Shown here piece by piece: positions 31,257 through 40,863 of a DNA stretch of 64,000 nt (positions are counted from its first letter, which is position 1; the number at the start of each line of letters is the position of its first letter). The notes below the pieces were generated by a model. It made no database searches, was not told where the DNA came from, and saw only the letters and a program-made list of their open reading frames with translations. Source of the DNA: Brevundimonas intermedia. GTDB taxonomy: Bacteria > Pseudomonadota > Alphaproteobacteria > Caulobacterales > Caulobacteraceae. The stretch covers positions 1-64,000 of the forward strand of contig NZ_SPVH01000007.1 in the NCBI RefSeq assembly GCF_004614235.1. Direction: 5' to 3'. The position numbers and the translations under genes were made by a program.

Positions 31257-32009
31257 GTGCTGGCGCTGGGTGCGCTGGCACCCGCTCCGACCTTCGCCGG
31301 CGCCTGGGTCCAGCCCAAGGGCAAGGGGCAGGCGATCGTCAAATATGAGCAGCTGAGCGCCGATACCGGCTTTAACGCCTCTGGCGAAGAGCGCGACCTG
31401 CCCGGCGACCGGCGCGACGCGGCGCTGGGCCTGTTCGCCGAATATGGCGCATCGGACCGGCTGACCCTGCAGTTGAAGGCCGACTGGCAGGACGGCGAGG
31501 ACGCCTTCGTCGATTACAACGGGCGCGGTCCCATCGAGATCGGCGCGACCTGGCAGGTCTGGCGCGACGACCGCAACGCCGTCAGCCTTTATGGCGGCTA
31601 CACCTGGGCCGGGGAGGGGCGCAACGCCGGCTATGCCCAGCCCGGCGTCGGCGAGCACGACTGGGAGGCGCGGGTGTCGGTCGGCCGATCTTTGGGCGAT
31701 ATGGGCGCGCGCTGGGGCATGGAGGGTTCGTTCGTCGAGCTTCAGGCCGCGCGTCGCCTCCGTGACGGCCTGCCGGACGAGACGCGCATCGACGCCACGG
31801 CGGGCGCCCGGATCGGTCGCGACTGGATGGTTCTGGGTCAGGCCTTCGGCGGGGCGGCGGACGGCGGCTCACGCTGGCTGTCGTTGGAAACCTCGGTGGT
31901 GCGCGATTTCGGGGGCTGGAGCGTGCAGGCCGGATGGAGACAAACCGTCGCAGGCCGAGAGGCCGCAAACGCCCGTGGGCCTGTCCTGGCGGTGTGGCGT
32001 AGCTTTTAG
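31257..32009 (+). CDS. Exported beta-barrel-like protein, start unresolved
   Basis: From the GTG at 31257 the protein has 250 residues. The mature part (from AGAWVQPKGKGQAIVKYEQL) is rich in alternating strands and ends RGPVLAVWRSF, with the terminal phenylalanine of outer-membrane barrels. Just upstream, in frame, the DNA encodes LRRLGLAGAAAVLALGALAP, a far better signal peptide than the GTG start gives, but no ATG, GTG or TTG precedes it before 31032. Either CTG (31182) is the start, or a start codon was lost. I do not know the function. Confidence 0.6.
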   Translation: MLALGALAPAPTFAGAWVQPKGKGQAIVKYEQLSADTGFNASGEERDLPGDRRDAALGLFAEYGASDRLTLQLKADWQDGEDAFVDYNGRGPIEIGATWQVWRDDRNAVSLYGGYTWAGEGRNAGYAQPGVGEHDWEARVSVGRSLGDMGARWGMEGSFVELQAARRLRDGLPDETRIDATAGARIGRDWMVLGQAFGGAADGGSRWLSLETSVVRDFGGWSVQAGWRQTVAGREAANARGPVLAVWRSF

Positions 32010-32044
32010 GGAAGATTTCTGCGACGGAAAATGTGATCCGCCAC

Positions 32045-32088
32045 GTTACTGATACGTAACATTGCGCGCACTTCATTACCCGGTAATG
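32045..32088. promoter_or_regulatory. Two palindromes upstream of the RND efflux genes
   Basis: GTTAC-N6-GTAAC (32045-32060) and CATTACC-C-GGTAATG (32074-32088, perfect 7-base arms) lie 33-77 bp before the GTG start of the adaptor gene, in an AT-richer patch. They look like operators for a dimeric repressor, for example of TetR or MarR type. Confidence 0.55.
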
Positions 32089-32121
32089 CATGCGGCGTCC
32101 CCCTGACCGAGAGACCCCCGC

Positions 32122-33246
32122 GTGATCAAACGTCACTTCTTCCTCATCGCCGCAGCCGTTCTGCTGGGGCTGATGGTCATCGCCGCCATCGTCAAGATCT
32201 CCACCGGAGACGAAAAGTCCACCCAAGGGCCGGGCGCCGCAGGCGGCCGACGTGGCGGCCAAGAGGTGTCGCAGGCCGTCGTGGGCCAGCGTCAGTTCTC
32301 GGACCAGATCCGGGTGCTGGGCGTGGCGCGCGGGCAGCGGTCGGTCAACATCACCTCCTCGACCACCGAACTGATCACGCGCGTCCTGTTCGCCGACGGC
32401 CAGTTGGTGTCGGCCGGCGCGCCCCTGGTCGAGCTTCAGGCGCGCGAGGAAGACGCAGCAATCATCGAGGCCCGCGCCAACGTCAATCAGGCCCAGCGCG
32501 AATATGATCGCTACAAGGCCCTGGCCGACCGGGGCATCGCGCCCCAGGTGATGCTGGAACAGGCCGAGACGGGTCTGGAGACCGCACGCGCCTCGCTTGA
32601 GGCCGCGCAGGCGCGGCGCGGCGACCGCGTCATCCGCGCGCCCTTCGCGGGCCGCATGGGTCTGACGACGGTGACGGCGGGCACCCTGATCAATCCGGGC
32701 GCGGTGATCGCGACCTTGGACGACACCTCGACCATTCGCGTCGATTTCCCCCTGCCGGAACGCTACCTGAACCTGCTTCAGCCCGGCGCCCAGCTGACGG
32801 CGACGGCGGACGCCTATGGCGACGAACCCTTCCAGGGCCGGATCGCCCTGATCGACACCCGCGTCAACGAGGCCACCCGCGCCGCCACAGCCCGCGCCGA
32901 GTTCGCCAATCCCGGCGGTCGGATCCGCCCCGGCATGCTGCTGCGCGTCGTGGTCCAGCAGGGCCAGCGCCAGGCGGCGGCGGCCCCGGAATCAGCCGTG
33001 CAATATGAGGGCGCCGGCGCCTTCGTCTATCGTATCGCACCCGGCCAGAACGGATCGACCGCCCAGCGGGTCGAGGTCGAGGCCGGCGCCGTCGAGAACG
33101 GCTTCGTCGAAATCCTGTCGGGCATCGAACCCGGCGACCGTATCGTCGGCTCGGGCCTGAACCGCATCCAGCCGGGGGCGCCGGTCAGCGTCGCGGGCGC
33201 AGATCGCAAGTCGTCTGCCGACCGCAAGTCGGGCGCCGCCCAATGA
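32122..33246 (+). CDS. RND efflux periplasmic adaptor (membrane fusion protein)
   Basis: This 374-residue protein has an N-terminal anchor (HFFLIAAAVLLGLMVIAAIV). The barrel-sandwich pieces VLFADGQLVSAGAPLVELQ and RVIRAPFAGRMGLTTVTAGT flank a coiled coil (about residues 115-165). It would join an RND pump to an outer-membrane channel. The start is a GTG at 32122. Its stop overlaps the pump gene as ATGA. Confidence 0.9.
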   Translation: MIKRHFFLIAAAVLLGLMVIAAIVKISTGDEKSTQGPGAAGGRRGGQEVSQAVVGQRQFSDQIRVLGVARGQRSVNITSSTTELITRVLFADGQLVSAGAPLVELQAREEDAAIIEARANVNQAQREYDRYKALADRGIAPQVMLEQAETGLETARASLEAAQARRGDRVIRAPFAGRMGLTTVTAGTLINPGAVIATLDDTSTIRVDFPLPERYLNLLQPGAQLTATADAYGDEPFQGRIALIDTRVNEATRAATARAEFANPGGRIRPGMLLRVVVQQGQRQAAAAPESAVQYEGAGAFVYRIAPGQNGSTAQRVEVEAGAVENGFVEILSGIEPGDRIVGSGLNRIQPGAPVSVAGADRKSSADRKSGAAQ

Positions 33247-36200
33247 TGCTGTCCGACGTTTCGGTCCGGCGTCCCGTCTTCGCGGCCGTCGCCGCCATCG
33301 TGCTGTGCGTGATCGGCGCGGCGGCCTTCTTCTTCCTGCCGGTGCGCGAACTGCCGGACGTCGACCCGCCTATCGTCTCGGTCAACACCACCTATGCCGG
33401 CGCCTCGGCCGAGGTGATCGAGAGCCGGATCACCGAGCCGGTGGAACAGCAGATCGCCGGCATCCAGGGCGTCGAGCGCATCAACTCGACCAGCCGCGAC
33501 GGCCGTTCAAACGTGAACATCGAGTTCTCGCTGGACCGCAACATCGACGACGCCGCCAACGATGTGCGCGACCGCGTCAGCCGTGTTGTCGGCCGCCTGC
33601 CGGACCAGGCCGATCCGCCGGAAGTGGCCAAGGCCGATTCCGACAGCCAGCCGATCATTATCGTCTTCCTGCGCTCCACCAGCATGAACCGGCTTCAACT
33701 GACCGACTACGCCGACCGCTATCTGGTCGACCGGATGGCGACCGTGCCCGGCGTGGCCCAGGTCAACATCTATGGCGAGCAGCGCTATTCGATGCGGGTC
33801 TGGCTGGATTCCGCCGCCCTGGCGGCGCGCGGCCTGACGGTCAACGACGTCGAGACGGCCCTGACCAACCAGAACGTCGAACTGCCCGCTGGCTCGCTGG
33901 AATCGACGGACAAGGACTACACCGTCCGCGTGGCGCGCACCTACGCCTTGCCGGAAGACTTCCGGCAGTTGCCCATCGGCACCCGCGGTTCGGCCTCTGC
34001 TTCGGCGTCCGTCGCCACCGGGACGGGCAGCGGCTCGTCGGCCATCATCCAGGGCCAGCCTACCTACGTCACCCGTCTGGGCGACGTCGCGCGCGTCGAG
34101 GAGGCGCCGGAAGAGGATCGTCGCCTGTTCCGCGGCAACGGCATGGACCAGATCGGCCTGGCCGTGACCCGTCAGGCCCAGTCGAACGACCTGGCCATTT
34201 CAGACGGCGTCCATGCGATGATCGACGAGATTCGGCCGACCCTGCCGCCGGGCGTGACCATCGAGATCGGGTCGGACAACTCCGTCTTCACCTCGCACGC
34301 CATCGACGAGGTCTGGATCACCATCGGCATCTCCATGGCCCTGGTGGCCCTGGTCAACTTCATCTTCCTGGGCAGTCTGCGGGCGGCGCTGATTCCGTCC
34401 ATCGTGGCGCCCATCTGCCTGTTGGCGACCTTCATCGTCCTGGCGCCGCTGGGCTTCTCGCTGAACCTTCTGACGCTGCTGGCCTTGGTGCTGGCCATCG
34501 GCCTGGTGGTGGATGACGCCATCGTCGTGGTCGAGAACATCCAGCGTCGTCTGGACCTGGGCGAGCCCCCCCTGGTCGCGGCAGAGCGGGGCGCGCGTCA
34601 GGTCTTCTTCGCCGTCGTGGCCACGACCATCGTGCTGCTGTCGGTGTTTGCGCCCCTGCTGTTCCTGCCCGGCTACGTCGGGCGGCTGTTCGTCGAACTG
34701 GCGGCGGCCATCGCGGCCGCCGTGGCCTTCTCCGCCTTCCTGGCGCTCAGCCTATCGCCGATGCTGGCGTCAAAGATTCTGAAACCGGCGCACGGCGGCG
34801 GCCGGGTCGCGCGCCGGGTGGACTGGGGCATGGATCGGTTGAAGCGCTCCTATGCGCGATCGCTGGACATGATGTTGGGCCGGCGGATCGCGGTGATCGG
34901 CGTCGGCGCCCTGATTCTGCTGGTGGCGGCGGGCGCAGGGGGCATCTTCCTGACCCTGCCCAACGAACTGGTGCCGGACGAGGATCGCGGCCGGGTGACG
35001 GTGCGCGTCGCCGGCCCCGAGGGCGCCGGCTTCGACTATACGCGCAAGATCATGCTGGGGCTGGAACCCCTGCTGGCCGAATACAAGGCGAACGGCGAGG
35101 CCGACAGCTATCTGGTCTCCGCGCCGGGCTTCGGCGGCGGCAGCTTCAACTCCGGCAACGCCGTCCTGACCCTGGCCGACTGGTCCATGCGCGACCGGAC
35201 GGCGGCCGAGATCGCCCAGGAACTCAACGGCAAGCTGCGCGGGCAGACGGACGCCCAGGTCAACGCCTCGACTCCCGGCGCCTTCCAACGCGGGGGCGGC
35301 AACTCCAACTCCATCGAGATGATCGCCACAGGCACCGACTATCAGCAGATCTACAACTGGCTTCAGCCTATGCTGGCGGCGGCACAGGCCAATCCAGGCT
35401 TCTCGCGTCCGCGCCTGAACTATGAGCCGAACTCGCCGCGCCTGCTGGTCGATGTCGATCCGCAGAAGGCGGCGGCGCTGGGCGTGTCTTCCCAGTCGAT
35501 CGGCCGCACGCTGGAGACTATGTTCGGGTCGCGTACCGCCACCACCTACATCAAGGGCGGACAGGAATACGACGTCATCCTGCAGACCGAGCGCGACAAC
35601 CGGCGCGAGGTCGCTGACCTTGAGGCCCTGTACGTCGCGACCGGCGGCGGGCAGCTGGTGCCGCTGTCGGCCGTGGTCACGACCAAGACCAGCGGCGACA
35701 CGCCGGACCGTCGTCGTCTGGATCGTCAGCGGTCCATTTCGCTGCAGGCCGACCTGAACCCCGGCACGACCATCGACGACGCCATTCAGTTCCTCGGCGC
35801 CGAGGCGGCCAAACAGCCCCAGGGCGGTGTCGTCACCCAATGGGGCGGCGCGGCGCGCGACCAGCAGGAGGCGGGCGGAGCGGTGTTCGCGGCCTTCGGC
35901 CTCGCTTTGCTGCTGGTCTTCCTGGTGCTGGCGGCCCAGTTCGAAAGCTGGATCACGCCTGCGGTCATCATGCTGACGGTGCCGCTGGCTGCGGCGGGCG
36001 GACTGTTCGGCCTGCTGATGGCCGGGTCCAGCCTGAACATCTACAGCCAGATCGGACTGATCATCCTGATCGGCGTCGCGGCCAAGAACGGCATTCTGAT
36101 CGTGGAGTTCGCCAACCAGCTGCGCGACCAGGGCCGGTCGATCCGCGAGGCGATCATCGAGTCGTCGTCCTTGCGTCTTCGGCCGATCATCATGACCTCG

Positions 36201-36452
36201 ATCGCCACCGCCTTCGGCGCCTTGCCGTTGGTGCTGTGGCAGGGTGCGGGCGCGGGCAGCCGTCAGACCATCGGCGTGGTGATCTTCACCGGCGCCATGT
36301 TCGCCACCGTCCTGACCTTGTTCGTGGTGCCTGTGATCTATGGCGTCCTGGCCCGCTTCACCAAGTCGCCGGAATGGACCTCGCGCAAGATCGAGGAATG
36401 GGAAGCCCAGGAAATGCGCGAAGGCGGACCCAAGGAACTGCCGGAAGGCTGA
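33243..36452 (+). CDS. RND multidrug efflux permease, AcrB/HAE1 type
   Basis: This 1069-residue protein has 12 membrane segments and two large periplasmic loops. The proton-relay aspartate pair lies in GLVVDDAIVVVENIQRR, and segment 11 has GVAAKNGILIVEFANQL. A serine/glycine-rich insertion (SASASVATGTGSGSS) lies near residue 250. It exports drugs or other amphiphiles by proton antiport. No outer-membrane TolC-type gene follows; the pump may borrow one from elsewhere. Confidence 0.93.
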   Translation: MMLSDVSVRRPVFAAVAAIVLCVIGAAAFFFLPVRELPDVDPPIVSVNTTYAGASAEVIESRITEPVEQQIAGIQGVERINSTSRDGRSNVNIEFSLDRNIDDAANDVRDRVSRVVGRLPDQADPPEVAKADSDSQPIIIVFLRSTSMNRLQLTDYADRYLVDRMATVPGVAQVNIYGEQRYSMRVWLDSAALAARGLTVNDVETALTNQNVELPAGSLESTDKDYTVRVARTYALPEDFRQLPIGTRGSASASASVATGTGSGSSAIIQGQPTYVTRLGDVARVEEAPEEDRRLFRGNGMDQIGLAVTRQAQSNDLAISDGVHAMIDEIRPTLPPGVTIEIGSDNSVFTSHAIDEVWITIGISMALVALVNFIFLGSLRAALIPSIVAPICLLATFIVLAPLGFSLNLLTLLALVLAIGLVVDDAIVVVENIQRRLDLGEPPLVAAERGARQVFFAVVATTIVLLSVFAPLLFLPGYVGRLFVELAAAIAAAVAFSAFLALSLSPMLASKILKPAHGGGRVARRVDWGMDRLKRSYARSLDMMLGRRIAVIGVGALILLVAAGAGGIFLTLPNELVPDEDRGRVTVRVAGPEGAGFDYTRKIMLGLEPLLAEYKANGEADSYLVSAPGFGGGSFNSGNAVLTLADWSMRDRTAAEIAQELNGKLRGQTDAQVNASTPGAFQRGGGNSNSIEMIATGTDYQQIYNWLQPMLAAAQANPGFSRPRLNYEPNSPRLLVDVDPQKAAALGVSSQSIGRTLETMFGSRTATTYIKGGQEYDVILQTERDNRREVADLEALYVATGGGQLVPLSAVVTTKTSGDTPDRRRLDRQRSISLQADLNPGTTIDDAIQFLGAEAAKQPQGGVVTQWGGAARDQQEAGGAVFAAFGLALLLVFLVLAAQFESWITPAVIMLTVPLAAAGGLFGLLMAGSSLNIYSQIGLIILIGVAAKNGILIVEFANQLRDQGRSIREAIIESSSLRLRPIIMTSIATAFGALPLVLWQGAGAGSRQTIGVVIFTGAMFATVLTLFVVPVIYGVLARFTKSPEWTSRKIEEWEAQEMREGGPKELPEG

Positions 36453-36456
36453 TGGA

Positions 36457-36960
36457 TCAGGAGGCGGGCGCCGGCTCCGGCTTGTAGCCCGTCTCCACCT
36501 TCAGGAAGGCGATGACATCGCGGCGATCCGCAGCGTCGGGCAGGCCGGGGAAGGTCATCTTGTTGCCGGGCAGGAACGTGCGCGGGTTCTCCAGCCAGTG
36601 ATCCAGCTTCTCCGCATCCCAAGTGAAGTCTGCGGTGCGCATGGCGTTGGAATAGTTGTAGCGCGGCCGATCGCCCGCCTTTCGCCCGAAAACGCCGTAC
36701 AGGTTCGGACCCGCCATGTCTGGGCCGCCTTCGCCGATGGTGTGGCAGGCGCGGCAGCGCGCGAAGGCGCGGCGGCCGTTCTCCAGATCGCCAGCATCGT
36801 AAGGGGCGGGCAAGGAGGCCAGCAGTGTGGCCTTCTCCGTCTCCGTCAGGACATGAACGGGCTTGGTCGGGGCCGTCGGCGACGGCTCGCCCTGACCACA
36901 GGCGGCCAGGGCGAGGATGGGGCTTAGAAGAAGCGGGGCGGCGAGGGCGAAACGGGTCAT
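36457..36960 (-). CDS. Cytochrome c, lipoprotein-like
   Basis: This 167-residue protein has a signal with lipobox LALAAC (C21). One heme c site CRACH lies at residues 69-73 and the distal methionine M135 is in PGNKMTFPG. This matches class I (c2-type) cytochromes. If the lipobox is used, it is membrane-anchored and could carry electrons to an oxidase. It converges on the efflux pump gene, 4 bp away. Confidence 0.9.
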   Translation of the reverse strand: MTRFALAAPLLLSPILALAACGQGEPSPTAPTKPVHVLTETEKATLLASLPAPYDAGDLENGRRAFARCRACHTIGEGGPDMAGPNLYGVFGRKAGDRPRYNYSNAMRTADFTWDAEKLDHWLENPRTFLPGNKMTFPGLPDAADRRDVIAFLKVETGYKPEPAPAS

Positions 36961-37110
36961 GGCGGCTCCTGTTCAGCCTGTGATAGCGCAATGCGTCGGC
37001 GCGGCAATTGGTCAGGCTGTCCTGCTGGACGCGGGGGGCTCGCACCTGATAATCACTGTCAAGGAAACGCGGAGCCGCTGGGGAGCGGCCTCGCCCGTGC
37101 GAGCGTAAAA

Positions 37111-37392
37111 TTGACTGACACCATCAAGCTGAGCCAGGCCCGACGCGGCGATCGCGGCGTCATCGTCCAGGTGGGCGCACATTGTCACCATCAGGGGGAA
37201 GCGGTCGAGCTGGAACGCCGCCTGCTCGAACTGGGCTTCGTCGAGGGCGCGCAGATTGAACTGCTGCACGAAGGCCTGTTCGGTCAGGACCCCATCGCCA
37301 TGAAGGTGGACGATATGCGCGTGGCCCTGCGCCGCCATGAAGCCGAGAGCCTGACGATCAAGCTCGACTCTGGCAAGCTGGATACGGTCTGA
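37111..37392 (+). CDS. feoA: Ferrous iron transport protein A
   Basis: This 93-residue protein has an SH3-like fold with RRLLELGFVEGAQIELLHEG and a final MKVDDMRVALRRHEAESL. FeoA binds FeoB on the cytoplasmic side. The start I choose is TTG at 37111 (LTDTIKLSQ), since no ATG or GTG lies between there and the stop-free frame far upstream. A TGATAATCA word at 37047-37055 could belong to a Fur-type iron operator. Its stop overlaps feoB as TGATG. Confidence 0.85.
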   Translation: MTDTIKLSQARRGDRGVIVQVGAHCHHQGEAVELERRLLELGFVEGAQIELLHEGLFGQDPIAMKVDDMRVALRRHEAESLTIKLDSGKLDTV

Positions 37393-39260
37393 TGGACATC
37401 GCCCTGAAGACCGCCCGCGTCGCCCTGGTCGGCAATCCCAACAGCGGCAAGACGGCCCTGTTCAACGCCCTGACCGGCGCGCACCAGAAGGTCGCCAACT
37501 ACGCCGGCGTCACGGTGGAGCGTAAGGAAGGCCTGATCCGCGCCGCCTCGGGTCGGACCATGTCCGTGCTGGACCTGCCCGGCACCTATTCCCTGCGCGC
37601 CCGCAGTCCAGACGAGGAGGTCACGCGCGACGCCGTCCTGGGGCGCCTGGCCGGAGAGACGCCGCCCGACGTGGTGGTCTGCGTCGCCGACGCCACCAAC
37701 CTGCGCCTGGTCCTGCGTCTGATCCTGGAGCTGAAGGCTGTCGGGCGGCCCATGGTTCTGGCGCTGAACATGTACGACATCGCCCAGCGTCAGGGACTGC
37801 GGATCGATCTGGAGAAACTGGGCGCCGAACTGGGCGTGCCGATCATCACCACGGTCGCCACCCGCAAGCGCGGCATCGACGATCTGATCGCCGCCATCGA
37901 AGACCGGGCCGCCGTCGCCGCCGTTTCGGAAAGCCAGTGGCATAGCCCCGACGCCGCCGAGCTGCGCACCGCCGCCCGCGAGGCCGAGCGGATCATGAAG
38001 GCCTGCGTGCGTCCGCCCGAGCGGCCCGACACCCTGACCGGCAAGATCGATTCGATCCTGCTGCATCCGGTCGCCGGCCTGGTCATCCTGTTCACGCTTC
38101 TGTTCGTCATGTTCCAGGCCGTATTCAGCTGGGCCGCGCCTTTGATGGACGGCATCGAGGCCGGTATCGGCTGGCTGGGCGGTCTGGTCGCCACGGTCCT
38201 GCCCGACGGCCTGTTGCAAAGTCTGATCGTGGACGGAATCATTTCCGGCGTCGGCAGCGTGCTGGTCTTCCTGCCGCAGATCCTGATCCTGTTCCTTTTC
38301 ATCATCGCCCTGGAAGACTTCGGCTACATGGCCCGCGCGGCCTTCCTGATGGACAAGATCATGGGCGGGGCGGGCCTGCATGGCCGGGCCTTCATTCCGC
38401 TGTTGTCCAGCTTCGCTTGCGCCATTCCCGGCGTGATGGCGGCGCGGGTGATCGATTCCAAACGCGACCGTCTGACCACCATCCTGGTGGCGCCGCTGAT
38501 GACCTGTTCGGCGCGGATCCCGGTCTATACGCTGATCATCGCCGCCTTCATTCCCAACGAGACGGTCTGGGGCTTCGCCAATCTGCAAGGATTGGTGATG
38601 TTCGGGCTCTACGCCGCCGGCATCGTCAGCGCCCTGATCGTATCGCTTCTGATCCGCAAGGTGTTCTGGCGGGGCGCGGTCGAGCCTTTCATGATGGAGC
38701 TTCCGGCCTACAAGACGCCTGATCTGCGCAGCGTCGGGTTCAATCTGTGGCTCCGGGCCAAGATCTTCCTGAACCGCGCGGGTCGCATCATCCTGCCGCT
38801 GGTGATCATCCTGTGGGTGCTGGCGACCTTCCCCTATCCGCCCGAGAACGCGACACTGCCGGCCATCGACTATTCGTTCGCCGGCATGCTGGGCCGGGCG
38901 CTTGAGCCGATCTTCGCTCCCATCGGCTTCAACTGGCAGATGGTCATCGCCCTGATCCCCGGGATGGCGGCGCGCGAGGTCGCCGTGGCGGCGTTGGGCA
39001 CCACCTACGCCATCGCGGATGCGGAGAATGCGACCGGACTTCTGGCCTCGACGCTGGCCTCGCACTGGTCGCTCGCGACGGCCCTGTCCTTCCTGGCCTG
39101 GTACATCTTCGCGCCCCAGTGCGTGGCGACCCTGGGCGTGGTCAAGCGCGAGACCAATTCGTGGAAATGGACGTGGATCATGATCGGCTACATGTTCGGT
39201 CTGGCCTATCTGGCGTCGCTGGTGACCTATCATGTGGCGGTGGTGCTCGGAGGCGGCTAA
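37392..39260 (+). CDS. feoB: Ferrous iron transporter B
   Basis: This 622-residue protein has a cytosolic GTPase at the N terminus: G1 GNPNSGKT at residues 14-21, G3 DLPGTYSL, and a G4-like LNMYD. It is followed by about 8-9 membrane segments with two gate repeats (for example FIPLLSSFACAIPGVMAARV). It is shorter than E. coli FeoB but normal for Alphaproteobacteria. No FeoC follows. It imports Fe(II) under low oxygen or iron shortage. Confidence 0.95.
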   Translation: MDIALKTARVALVGNPNSGKTALFNALTGAHQKVANYAGVTVERKEGLIRAASGRTMSVLDLPGTYSLRARSPDEEVTRDAVLGRLAGETPPDVVVCVADATNLRLVLRLILELKAVGRPMVLALNMYDIAQRQGLRIDLEKLGAELGVPIITTVATRKRGIDDLIAAIEDRAAVAAVSESQWHSPDAAELRTAAREAERIMKACVRPPERPDTLTGKIDSILLHPVAGLVILFTLLFVMFQAVFSWAAPLMDGIEAGIGWLGGLVATVLPDGLLQSLIVDGIISGVGSVLVFLPQILILFLFIIALEDFGYMARAAFLMDKIMGGAGLHGRAFIPLLSSFACAIPGVMAARVIDSKRDRLTTILVAPLMTCSARIPVYTLIIAAFIPNETVWGFANLQGLVMFGLYAAGIVSALIVSLLIRKVFWRGAVEPFMMELPAYKTPDLRSVGFNLWLRAKIFLNRAGRIILPLVIILWVLATFPYPPENATLPAIDYSFAGMLGRALEPIFAPIGFNWQMVIALIPGMAAREVAVAALGTTYAIADAENATGLLASTLASHWSLATALSFLAWYIFAPQCVATLGVVKRETNSWKWTWIMIGYMFGLAYLASLVTYHVAVVLGGG

Positions 39261-39293
39261 GCCAAGGCGGTTCGCCGCCGTCTGGACGTCTCG

Positions 39294-40058
39294 ATGCACC
39301 CTGTGATCGCCGCCGCCGTCATGGGCGGGCTGGGCCTGATTTTCGGCAGTTTCATCGCCGCCGTCAGCGTGCGTCTGCCGCGTGACGAGGACATTGTCGT
39401 CGCCCGCTCGCGATGCCGGGGCTGCGACCAACCGTTGCGCCCATGGGAATTGGTTCCGCTGTTCAGCTGGCTGGCGCTGCAGGGCCGTTGCGCGCGGTGC
39501 CAGACCCGGATTTCCCGGCGCTATCCGCTGATCGAACTGGCGGGTGGGGCGGTCGGCGTTTGGTCCGCGCTTTGGGCGTCTGGCGGCGGGACATCAGTCT
39601 TTCTGATGGCGGCGACAGCAGTGCTGGGCTGGCAACTGCTGCTGATCGCGATTGTAGACGGCGAGAACTTCTGGCTTCCCGACATTCTGACCCTGCCATT
39701 GATCGCCACGGGTCTGGTCGTCGCCATTTGCGCGAGCTGGGATCTGGCCTTGTCGCATCTGATCGGGGGCGTGGTCGGGTTCGGCGGCCTGTGGCTGGTC
39801 GGCTGGCTCTACAAGGCGATCCGCAAGCGCGACGGCCTGGGCGGGGGCGACCCCTTCCTGTTCGCCGGGGCGGGGGCCTGGGTCGGCTGGGTGGGTCTGC
39901 CCAGCGTGCTGCTGTGGGCCTGCGCCGTCGGCCTCAGCCTAGTGTTCGGCATGCTGGTGGTGCGTCGCACGGTCAGCGGAACCGAGAAGCTGCCCTTCGG
40001 CGTCTTCCTGGCCGTAGGTATCTGGCTGACCTGGCTGTACGGGCCGCTGGGGCTTTAA
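39294..40058 (+). CDS. Prepilin peptidase (A24 family)
   Basis: This 254-residue polytopic protein has the zinc-binding N-terminal domain with two CxxC pairs (C41, C44, C66, C69). The aspartyl protease acids are near D122/D130 (IVDGENFWLPD) and D186 (GGGDPF). It would cleave and N-methylate type IV pilin or type II secretion pseudopilin leaders. No pilin or secretion genes are beside it. It follows feoB by 33 bp, probably by chance of packing. Confidence 0.9.
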   Translation: MHPVIAAAVMGGLGLIFGSFIAAVSVRLPRDEDIVVARSRCRGCDQPLRPWELVPLFSWLALQGRCARCQTRISRRYPLIELAGGAVGVWSALWASGGGTSVFLMAATAVLGWQLLLIAIVDGENFWLPDILTLPLIATGLVVAICASWDLALSHLIGGVVGFGGLWLVGWLYKAIRKRDGLGGGDPFLFAGAGAWVGWVGLPSVLLWACAVGLSLVFGMLVVRRTVSGTEKLPFGVFLAVGIWLTWLYGPLGL

Positions 40059-40681
40059 CGTCCGGTCGTCAGCTTGACGATGATGATGGCCGCCGTGTCC
40101 AGAATGGCTTCCGGCGTGTCGGCGCGACGCAGCAGGTCGAAGCTGGCCGCCGTTGATTCCGCGATCGAGGCGATCTGGTATGAGGCCAGGCGGGGATTGT
40201 AATCCTTGGGGTGCAGGCCGCTGGCGTGGGCCTGGGCCACACGGCGTTCGATGGCCAGGTGAAGCCGGCGCAGCCGGCGCACCCGGCTCTCGACGAAGGC
40301 CACGTCGCCATTGTCGGCCAGCATGTGCTCGACCCGCAGGACTTGGCCGTGGCTTCGCCAGATCGCCATCACGTCCAGAATGAAGGCCCGGGCGATGACG
40401 AAGGCTCGGTCGCCCGGCCAGTCGGCCTGGAAATGCGTCGCCAGCCCCTGGAAATCAGTCGCCGCAACCTCGCAAAGTGCCAGAACAGGCTCTTCGACGG
40501 TCTTGAAATAGGTGTAGAAATTCGATGGAGATACACCGGCGGCCGAGGCCAGGTCGGCGACGCGGATTTCACCGTAATGCCGCTCGTTCAACAGGCGTTG
40601 GGTCGCGTCGAGGATCGCCTGGCGGGTTCTCCCGCCGCGCGCACCGATCTTGTGGCCCAGCTTGTTGGTTGTGTCGGCCAT
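40055..40681 (-). CDS. TetR/AcrR-family transcriptional regulator
   Basis: This 208-residue protein has an N-terminal helix-turn-helix of TetR type (TRQAILDATQRLLNERHYGE then VADLASAAGVSPSNFYTYF). The helical ligand domain follows. The ligand is unknown. It overlaps the converging prepilin peptidase gene by 4 bp. The TetR-like palindromes at 32045-32088 lie 8 kb away and a link is only conceivable. tRNA-Thr lies just upstream. Confidence 0.88.
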   Translation of the reverse strand: MADTTNKLGHKIGARGGRTRQAILDATQRLLNERHYGEIRVADLASAAGVSPSNFYTYFKTVEEPVLALCEVAATDFQGLATHFQADWPGDRAFVIARAFILDVMAIWRSHGQVLRVEHMLADNGDVAFVESRVRRLRRLHLAIERRVAQAHASGLHPKDYNPRLASYQIASIAESTAASFDLLRRADTPEAILDTAAIIIVKLTTGR

Positions 40682-40703
40682 GTCCCCGATGGTCGCATAG
40701 AGA

Positions 40704-40779
40704 TGGTGCCGGCTGCAGGAATCGAACCCGCGACATCCAGTTTACAAAACTGGCGCTCTACCAACTGAGCTAAGCCGGC
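40704..40779 (-). tRNA. tRNA-Thr (anticodon UGU)
   Basis: The minus strand folds into a full cloverleaf: acceptor GCCGGCT/AGCCGGC, D arm with AGCTCAGTTGGTAGAGC, anticodon stem CCAGT/ACTGG around loop TTTGTAA (anticodon TGT), and T arm with GGTTCGATTCC. The CCA end is encoded (40704-40706). It reads ACA codons. Confidence 0.97.
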
Positions 40780-40863
40780 CCGCGTGTGCGGTGTCCGGCC
40801 CTTATGTCCAGCCTCGCGCCGGGACGCAAGACGGCCTTGCGCCCCGGACGGACAAATCGCCCG

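Noticed and set aside
37284-39431. 715-codon minus-strand frame opposite feoB
   Set aside because: Feo proteins on the plus strand are unmistakable; the antisense product is low-complexity and charged.
40055-40681. TetR gene as local regulator of the prepilin peptidase or tRNA
   Set aside because: It converges on the peptidase gene and no palindrome was seen near either; no support for such control.
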